From the NCBI GenBank assembly GCA_032622095.1, contig CP136068.1:181292796-181356795 (forward strand): a DNA stretch of 64,000 bases, given 5' to 3'. Position 1 is the first letter of the stretch. The number at the start of each line of letters is the position of its first letter. The notes under the pieces were generated by a model. It saw nothing but the letters and a program-made list of their open reading frames with translations. It was not told the DNA's origin and did no database searches. Made by a program: the position numbers and the translations under genes. This DNA comes from Siphonodentalium dalli. Lineage: Eukaryota > Mollusca > Scaphopoda > Gadilida > Siphonodentaliidae. Below, one piece after another: positions 57,663-64,000 of this stretch.

Positions 57663-58062
57663 CATTACGGGATAACAGGCCCAATCCACCAATGGCTGCA
57701 TTCATTACGGGATAACAGGCCCAATCCACCAATGGCTGCATTCATTACGGGATAACAGGCCCAATCCACCAATGGCTGCATTCATTACGGGATAACAGGC
57801 CCAATCCACCAATGGCTGCATTCATTACGGGATAACAGGCCCAATCCACCAATGGCTGCATTCATTACGGGATAACAGGCCCAATCCACCAATGGCTGCA
57901 TTCATTACGGGATAACAGGCCCAATCCACCAATGGCTGCATTCATTACGGGATAACAGGCCCAATCCACCAATGGCTGCATTCATTACGGGATAACAGGC
58001 CCAATCCACCAATGGCTGCATTCATTACGGGATAACAGGCCCAATCCACCAATGGCTGCATT
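57663..58062. repeat. 40-bp repeat, 10 identical copies, within RT coding sequence
   Basis: The unit cattacgggataacaggccc plus aatccaccaatggctgcatt occurs ten times with no visible differences. One copy is the ancestral RT segment HYGITGPIHQWLH; nine are extra. The third frame of the unit contains TAA, so the expansion breaks the reading frame even though the total added length (360 bp) is a multiple of three. Confidence 0.95.
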
Positions 58063-58250
58063 CATTCCTAAAAGAAAGAAAGATGAGTGTAGTACTGGAA
58101 GGGCAAGACTCGGAAGAGGTGGACGTGCTCTCATGCGTACCTCGGGGAACAGTACTGGGACCACTCCTCTTTTTGTGTCATATCAACGACCAACCGGACA
58201 CCTTGAAGTCACAAGTTAGAGTGGAGAGCGGGAGGGATCATACCTAACAA

Positions 58251-59314
58251 TCTTCACAAAGTATCAATTTAGCAATAACGTGACCAGTGCAACTCTAGTT
58301 TGTTGAACTCCGGGTATAGTCATGTGCATCGGGGAACACTCGGACATTTATACAGGTGGAGTTGCTAGCGAACTGCTCTAGTGTCGTTATCACCCCGATT
58401 ATGTAGTGGATGGGAGTGGACAGCGAGGTGCACTCGGTTCAGTCACTCCGATTAAGTCTGTATCCGGGGGGATTGACAACTAGCGCTGCGAGGTGCACTC
58501 GGGTCATTCACTCTGATTATGGGTTAACCCGGATCACTGCCATAATCGCGACAAAAATCGTGAGAAGTAATTCTGGTCGCCTACACATTTCGTGATCGCG
58601 ACATATCGCAATTATAGTTCTCTCTGTCCATCCCGCTATCCGGGGGCAGTGGTTGGCACCCTCATCTAACATAGAAACCGACGCCAGCGAAACTAAATTG
58701 TGCAGCAACATATAATTTTTAGACCGAGAAAGACTTGTTTTCTTTAATACTGTACCGATGGGGTGATTTCTTTATCCGACAAAGAGAAATGATATTATTA
58801 ATCATCGCAGAAATCGGAATCTACGTCACCAATTAGTCTATGAGCCACTACGGCAAATGTGAGCTTGTTGGTACCAAACTTGCGGGCAAATTGCAATTGT
58901 GATTTTTCGAAAGCTTGGTACCTCTGGACTTCGAAAACACATGGTAGCAAGCTTGAGTCCACAGCTTAATACCTCACATATGGGTGGAAGTACCAATATC
59001 CTTACGAGTATAAGAAGCGTCTATATATTGGGGATAGGGTTAATAAAGTAGTCGTTTTTCACACATCCTTGAAAATTATGAACATTATGTGACTTACAAA
59101 ATCCATCTCTGACTGTAAACAATCCATATAAAAAAATCACCAGGTTTTGAAGCTAATGATGACTTTCAAAGTAAAGTTTGTTTTAAAGAGCGTTTTGTTT
59201 CTTCGTAGAAATCTATATTGAATAAATAACGGACATATTCAGAAATGAAAAACAAATAATACAACGATTTAAAGAGCTTTTAAAATAAAAGCGTTTGTTA
59301 CAGAAGACGTAAGT
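58251..59314. other. Unassigned stretch
   Basis: No supported gene. A diverged ~70-bp tandem duplication (gcgaggtgcactcgg and tcactc words) is at 58422-58535. Confidence 0.45.
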
Positions 59315-59770
59315 ACCAGAGTATATCCTGTTTCACCAACGTTTTACTAGAGTATTTTCTGATTTCCCTGGGTTTTACCCATGTGCGTCATGTTTCTACA
59401 TAATTTTACGAGAGTAAAGCGGGATACACCATTACTATGCCATTTACTAATAACTTACACATGGGTCTCCTTTTTACATGGGCTTTGCGTAGCTTTTACC
59501 AGTGTATTGCATTACGTATCAGGGTTTTACCAGAGTATAATTTGTTACACCATGACTCCAGCAAGAATGTACTAGAGTATGTTCTGATTTACATGGGTTT
59601 TTACCCATGTAAGTCCTGTTTCACCAGCATTTTACGAGAGTAAAGTGTGGAACATCATGGCACTATACTTGACATTTACAAGGCTCTGTCCTTTTTGCAT
59701 GGACTTTACATATATCTATTGTTTATCTGACTTTAGCATGGTTCACCTGGCTTTTACCAAAGAGTTTTTA
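59315..59770. repeat. Diverged repeat with catgggttttacccatg palindromes
   Basis: Two copies, about 220 bp apart, of a block with gttttac-agagtat, ccatgggttttacccatgt and ttttacgagagtaaag words (59330-59415 and 59560-59650), plus related words between. It resembles other elements here built of short palindromes, but ends are not defined. Confidence 0.5.
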
Positions 59771-60539
59771 TAAGGGTAACCTCCCATATACTATGAGAAT
59801 TAAAGGTACTCGACCAAAGGGTCCCCATATCATCAAAATACAACAAAACAACAACAACAACAACAACCACTACGCTGTAGTTAACAGAATCGATTAATTG
59901 CAACAAAATAATGCTAACAACTGTCAACTATGGTGTCAAATTTCCCAAAATAACGAAATATGGCCGTATTATCACCTGTGTATTCACGAAATTTGGCCGC
60001 ATTACCACTTGTTTTTAGAGTTATTCATCTTCATCCGCACTTTTGATCGAGACCATCCGTTTGACGGCGTGTTTCTTGGACACAAATAATTGGAATAACA
60101 AACTTTAAATATCGATATCTGATCACTCTGAGCTTTGATGGGTGGATTCTTCGACTCTAAAACAAATATTTTTTACACCCGAAGCCAAAGAAATAGTAAT
60201 TAAGGAACGTTAAATCGGATTGAGTATCTTTAAACGTATGTACGACCGAAGTTGATCACGCGTGGTGTTGCAAATTAGTGCATAAAATCTCGGTTATTTA
60301 GTCACATTACGTTCTATATAGAGTTATCACCCTTCCCGGTTAGTGTATATATTATGTTTTATACACGAACCCATACTGACCGGAGTGTTGCTGAACCCAG
60401 CCAGCATATAGTCTCAACTATATATAATTCAATTTGCCATGAAGATTAAATTTCCGTGTGTGGTGGAGGGTGTCACCTTCTTCCGCTTCTGTGTCTCATC
60501 AATTCATCACTTGGATAAACTGACTCAAGTACCGGGGAC
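59771..60539. other. Unassigned stretch with (CAA)n
   Basis: A short (caa)n run at about 59838-59868. No supported gene. Confidence 0.45.
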
Positions 60540-60714
60540 TACACTGCTATAGTGATATGTCTGCCCCAGGCAAAGTGCCTGCAGTTATTGTCATATATAT
60601 GTGTTTTATATTTTCATTTCAGGTTCTATTCCAATTTACATATATTTTTTATTTCAGGGTGTATGTTGTTTTGTTAATTGGGCATTGTGTAAATAAAGTA
60701 TCTATCTATCTATA
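60540..60714 (+). mobile_element. LINE-type 3' end with (TATC)n tail
   Basis: Ends gcattgtgtaaataaagtat followed by ctat units. Typical 3' signature of a truncated non-LTR retrotransposon; the left limit is uncertain. Confidence 0.55.
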
Positions 60715-61712
60715 TTATGTATAATCGTACACACGTGTTAACTGGTATCCGATTAGTATATCAATGCATATTTAAGCTGGGCCGGATTAAATATATGGTT
60801 ATATCTAACGCGATGCGAATCAGGTGCTGCGAACGTAAGTGTGTATCTAGTGCACACGCATATGCTTCATAGCGCAATTGCCCATAATTGTGTACACGTC
60901 AATACATTTTGTCCCGAGACAAATTTCCAGAGTAATCAATCGGCTAACCACTACCCGTTATCAAATCAATGTCAGGCCTTTGATCTGAGCCGACGTCTCC
61001 TTTGATATGTGCCGACGTCTCCTGAAATCAAAGTAGCTGGAGACCAGCATGGCTATGTTTACTCACATCTCAAACGCTTTGCATCAACAGCATAACACTC
61101 CGTCTGGAACCTAGTACCCATGCTGGCCATGCAATCAATAATAATAATAGATAATATAATATATCATTGGTGAGATCGGGGAAGAGGTCTTTGAGAATGG
61201 CTGATTGTTTGAAATGTTTGACAAATACGAGCTTTCATATCAAGGCAACAAAGACACGATGGAGAATCCAATAACGCGCAAGGCAGCAAAGGCATGGCGA
61301 ATACTACGTCAGCGTGTTCGCAAATAGCCCGATGTCGATTCTATGAAACATATGATATGCCGGATGCTACTTAAAGACCCCCGCAGATTTGAGCAATCGA
61401 GCTAAACAATCGGACTCGCGAGTCGTGTTTCAAGCAGAATTGAGCAATTCGGCTCAGCTCTCTGTACGACTTTGATTCCAGATCTTGGAGTCTATGAAAT
61501 GTATGATATGCCAGGTCTACAGACCCCTGCATACCGTGGATTCTATGAAATGTATGATATACCAGGTGCTACTTAAAGGCCCCTACAGACCGCGGATTCT
61601 ATGAAATATATGATATATATCTTTATTAACCTCCATGTGTTGTATTAACAAATTGTGGCGTTTTGTACACATAAACGTGAGCAAGGTCGTGTGGTATTTA
61701 CACACATTATAT
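60715..61712. other. Unassigned stretch with short dispersed repeats
   Basis: At 61495-61610 a ~55-bp unit (tctatgaaatgtatgatatg, ccaggtgctacttaaag) is present two or three times, with an earlier relative at 61340-61385. No supported gene. Confidence 0.5.
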
Positions 61713-62890
61713 AGTACTAGCCGATGAGCCCGACGTTGTCCGGGCGACGTTGTCCGGGCTATTCAAAAACCAAATTTCAAGACGATAGCTCTACCCGTTT
61801 CCGAGATCTGGTCTGCGCATGCGCGAAGCTGGCATCGCACGGGCTCGGCGACCCGATAAAATTCGTATCCGGGGCAAGATACATTTACATACCAAATTTC
61901 AAGTCGATAGCTCCACCCGTTTCCGAGATCTGGTCTGCGCATGCGCGAAGCTTGCGTCGCACGGGCTCGGCGACCCGATAAAATTCGTATCCGGGGCAAG
62001 ATACATTCACATAGCAAATTTCAAGTCGATAGCTCCACCCGTTTCCGAGATCTCGTCTGCGCATGCGCTGCACGGGCGTCGCACGGGCTCGCCAATACGA
62101 CAACGACGACCGCCTGGTCAAACTACATACACGTACCAAATTTCAAGTCGATAGCTCCACCCGTTTCCGAGATCTCGTCTGCGCATGCGCGAAGCGGGCG
62201 CCGCACGGGCTCGCCAATACGACAACGTCGACCGCCTGTTCAAACTACACACACGTACCAAGTTTCGTCCCGATCGGTCGAGAATCGTAGATTTGTATAA
62301 ATGACAGACAAACAAACATACAGACAAACAAACATACAGACAAACAGAGGTCTTCAAAATATATATGAGACTAGCCGATGAGCCCGACGTTGTCCGGGCT
62401 ATTCAAAAACCAAATTTCAAGTCGATAGCTCTCCCCTTTTCCGAGATCTGGTCTACGCATGCGCGAAGCTGGTGTCGCACGGGCTCGGCGACCCGATAAA
62501 ATTCGTATCCGGGGCAAGATACATTCACACACCAAATTTCAAGTCGATAGCTCCACCCGTTTCCGAGATCTGGTCTGCGCATGCGCGAAGCTGGCGTCGC
62601 ACGGGCTCGGCGACCCGATATAATTCGTATCCGTGGCTAGATACATTCACATAGCAAAGTTCAAGTCGATAGCTCCACCCGTTTCCGAGATCTCGTCTGC
62701 GCATGCGCGAAGCGGGCGCCGCACGGGCTCCGCACGGGCTCGCCAATACGACGTTGACGACCGCCTGGTCAAACTACACACACGTACCAAGTTTCGTCCC
62801 GATCGGTCGAGAATCGTAGATTTGTATAAATGACATACATACAGACAGACAGACAAACAGAGGTCTTCAACATATATAGGAGATATATAC
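61713..62890. repeat. Two tandem composite repeats with 122-bp monomers
   Basis: Two units (61713-62369 and 62372-62890) start actagccgatgagcccgac and end tagatttgtataaatgacag, then (acagacaaac)n and gaggtcttcaa. Each contains 122-bp monomers: the word ccgagatctg or its variant occurs at 61801, 61923, 62045, 62167 and at 62441, 62563, 62685. Every monomer has tctgcgcatgcgcg. ORFs on both strands follow from the period and composition. This may be an amplified 3' end of a dispersed element; the class is unclear. Confidence 0.88.
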
Positions 62891-63199
62891 AAACAATATT
62901 TGAGCATAGAAAATGGGGGCAAAAAGTAACAACACTGAATGCCCCTAAATCCCAGCCGTATTATATGGTTTATGTGCCATTTTAGAGTTTGAGCACATTT
63001 AAATAAGGAAAATGTATATCGCATATGCGTATGGATGTAGATCCCATGTTCACTAATGTCATGCTCATTTTCATCCTCAAAACATGTTAATGTCAACAAG
63101 ATTTGCTTTTCTGGCGGGCAGTAAGCACACCCAGGCAGTCGGATGTAATCTTAACGGGCATTGTTTCGTAAAAGTTGGCATCCTTTGTACATGAATTTC
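62891..63199. other. Unassigned stretch
   Basis: No gene or repeat recognised. Confidence 0.4.
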
Positions 63200-63203
63200 G
63201 CGG

Positions 63204-63545
63204 CTACTGTGATAATATCTCCCCAAGCGTTGATGATAGCGATTGGAGGAACGAATTGAATACAATGGCGACACTTTTCTCTGTTGAGTATCTGAATCTC
63301 CACTTGATGCTGTAATCGAAACCGAGGCTCAATTGATGATCAAGGCCCGACTTGTGCAGAGACATTAAGCAAATGTCATCAGCAGTGTTTGGGGATGTGC
63401 AGTTTATATTTCCGATCCGGAGACCAAATCTCGACTGTTCTAGCTCAGTGAGAAGTTCATTGATGAACACCAAGTAAAAGAACGGCGAGGTCAGGTATCC
63501 TTGGCGAGTTCCTTGACATATGGGAAATGGTTCTGACTGGCAGCC
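63204..63545 (-). pseudogene. LINE reverse transcriptase fragment
   Basis: The minus-strand frame reads YNGCQSEPFPICQGTRQGY, then LTSPFFYLVFINELL, NINCTSPNTADDICLMSL and KWRFRYSTEKSVAIVFN. These are RT motif B (QGTRQG.TSPFFY), motif C (TADD) and motif D of the same clade as the LINE at 37576-40848 (QADD, KWRYRYNEQKSVVIVFN there), though not the same copy. The fragment ends without a C-terminus and its 5' side is interrupted at 63553 by another LINE end. Confidence 0.75.
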
Positions 63546-63552
63546 ATTGTAG
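63479..63552. repeat. 74-bp direct repeat, left copy
   Basis: agaacggcgaggtca... to ...gccattgtag. It matches 63784-63857 with about seven mismatches. It belongs to the RT fragment and flanks the insertion 63553-63783. Confidence 0.85.
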
Positions 63553-63783
63553 TGTATAGAATAGAATATACTTTATTCAGCAATGTATATAATTAATTAA
63601 TGTAAACAAAATATTTTATAACATATAACAATATACATTACAGGGAGGTTGCATGACCATACGGTCGTCTTCCTGCTACCTCCCATGGAAATTATAAATT
63701 CTTTTCTGACTCCAGCTCCTTGACCATACAATCTATTATATATTTGTTGGAGATATTTCATAATCTTATACTATAATGTATGT
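63553..63783 (-). mobile_element. LINE 3' end inserted with long flanking duplication
   Basis: Read on the minus strand it ends attgctgaataaagtatatt followed by ctatt units, the 3' signature of a non-LTR element; only ~231 bp is present, so it is severely 5'-truncated. Direct repeats of 74 bp lie on both sides. Confidence 0.7.
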
Positions 63784-63857
63784 AGAACAGCGAGGTCACT
63801 GATCCTTGGCGATTTCCTTGGCATATGGGAAATGGTTCTGACTGGCAGCCATTGTAG
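63784..63857. repeat. 74-bp direct repeat, right copy
   Basis: Second copy of the RT-derived segment, directly after the LINE 5' end. About nine bases in ten agree with the left copy. Confidence 0.85.
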
Positions 63858-63918
63858 AGAACACGACTAGTGCACTCCTCGTGCATGTTCTGAATGACAC
63901 GAAGAATTCGGCCTTTAA

Positions 63919-64000
63919 CCCTTTACCCAACAGAACGGCCCTGTGCCAATGCATTCTCTTATATATGCGAGTCGACCATAGGTCGCCTCGCATATATAAG
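63919..64000. mobile_element. piggyBac-like palindromic MITE, cut by window edge
   Basis: TTAA at 63915-63918, then ccctttacccaacagaacgg and the start of the 69-bp hairpin (from 63945). Same family as 19180-19560; the right end lies beyond the window. Confidence 0.8.

Larger units (their letters stand above)
56968..58250 (+). pseudogene. LINE reverse transcriptase fossil, split and expanded
   Basis: Plus-strand frame pieces read YYRPVSLTSVP (stop) KLLEHLTSRHILEHLEKQ, then NHGF and SCETQL from 56968 to about 57200, and, after the foldback insertion (57200-57603), LDFSEAFDTVPHNSIQAKL, HYGITGPIHQWLHSF, VPRGTVLGPLLF and HINDQPD to about 58230. These are RT blocks of a Jockey/CR1-type LINE different from the one at 37576-40848: the fingers block, motif A (FDTVPH) and motif B (RGTVLGPLLF). 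It is dead: stop codon in the first block, inserted repeat, and a ten-copy 40-bp expansion between motifs A and B. Confidence 0.8.

Noticed and set aside
61724-62833. Overlapping ORFs on both strands with REAGIARARRPDKIR-type peptides
   Set aside because: All follow the 122-bp monomer; they appear in several frames on both strands at once.

Overview
The window looks like a gene-poor, repeat-dominated stretch of a eukaryotic nuclear genome, most likely a marine invertebrate (a mollusc or other lophotrochozoan is my guess, low confidence). It is AT-rich and full of tandem satellites, miniature inverted-repeat DNA transposons (MITEs) and non-LTR retrotransposon (LINE) remains. I found no bacterial operon, no RNA gene and no host exon that I can defend. 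The only long, uninterrupted, family-recognisable coding region is a LINE polyprotein on the minus strand (37576-40848).

Layout. 1-1836 is a 68-bp satellite with a three-monomer higher-order period. 2131-2703 is a two-hairpin MITE (second copy 26560-26972). 3215-3907 is a 33-bp minisatellite. 4348-4738 is a foldback-tailed repeat (second copy 57200-57603). 5973-7672 is a hAT-like element with G-rich ends. 8758-13793 is a decayed 5-kb palindrome whose outer arms carry repeated AAGATGGCGGC words. 15727-16006 is a 40-bp minisatellite. 17325-18320 is a hAT-type MITE with a perfect 8-bp target duplication. 19180-19560 is a TTAA-flanked, piggyBac-like palindromic MITE. 20308-20962 is a CpG-rich 41-bp satellite. 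21372-22533 holds a LINE C-terminal fossil with two TTAA-flanked MITEs. 23523-24089 is a PIF/Harbinger-like element with a TAA duplication and a fossil MADF domain. 24853-25605 is GA microsatellite. 30436-32850 is a 485-bp satellite.

The centrepiece is 33461-47490. A 3,259-bp segment (33596-36854) is repeated almost perfectly at 40851-44109, and the LINE fills exactly the space between (36855-40850). The pre-insertion locus can be read directly: a MITE (33461-33946) is intact at copy 1 and cut at copy 2, while a 74-bp satellite is cut at copy 1 and continues for about 3.4 kb after copy 2. This is the geometry of a target-site duplication, but orders of magnitude longer than usual. A second LINE 3' end at 63553-63783 is flanked by a 74-bp imperfect direct repeat. 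The 74-bp satellite was also hit by a Tc1/mariner-like element (45842-46637) at a TA.

The right part holds a 49/48-bp satellite (48357-49470), a 1.8-kb element with CGGGTA-rich ends (49567-51395) hosting a nested hAT MITE, a second LINE fossil (56968-58250) that was split by the foldback repeat and then gained a ten-copy 40-bp expansion inside its reverse transcriptase, and a 122-bp satellite with NRF-1-like palindromes (61713-62890). The genes do not form a pathway; the story is one of nested transposition, satellite turnover and a very recent LINE event.
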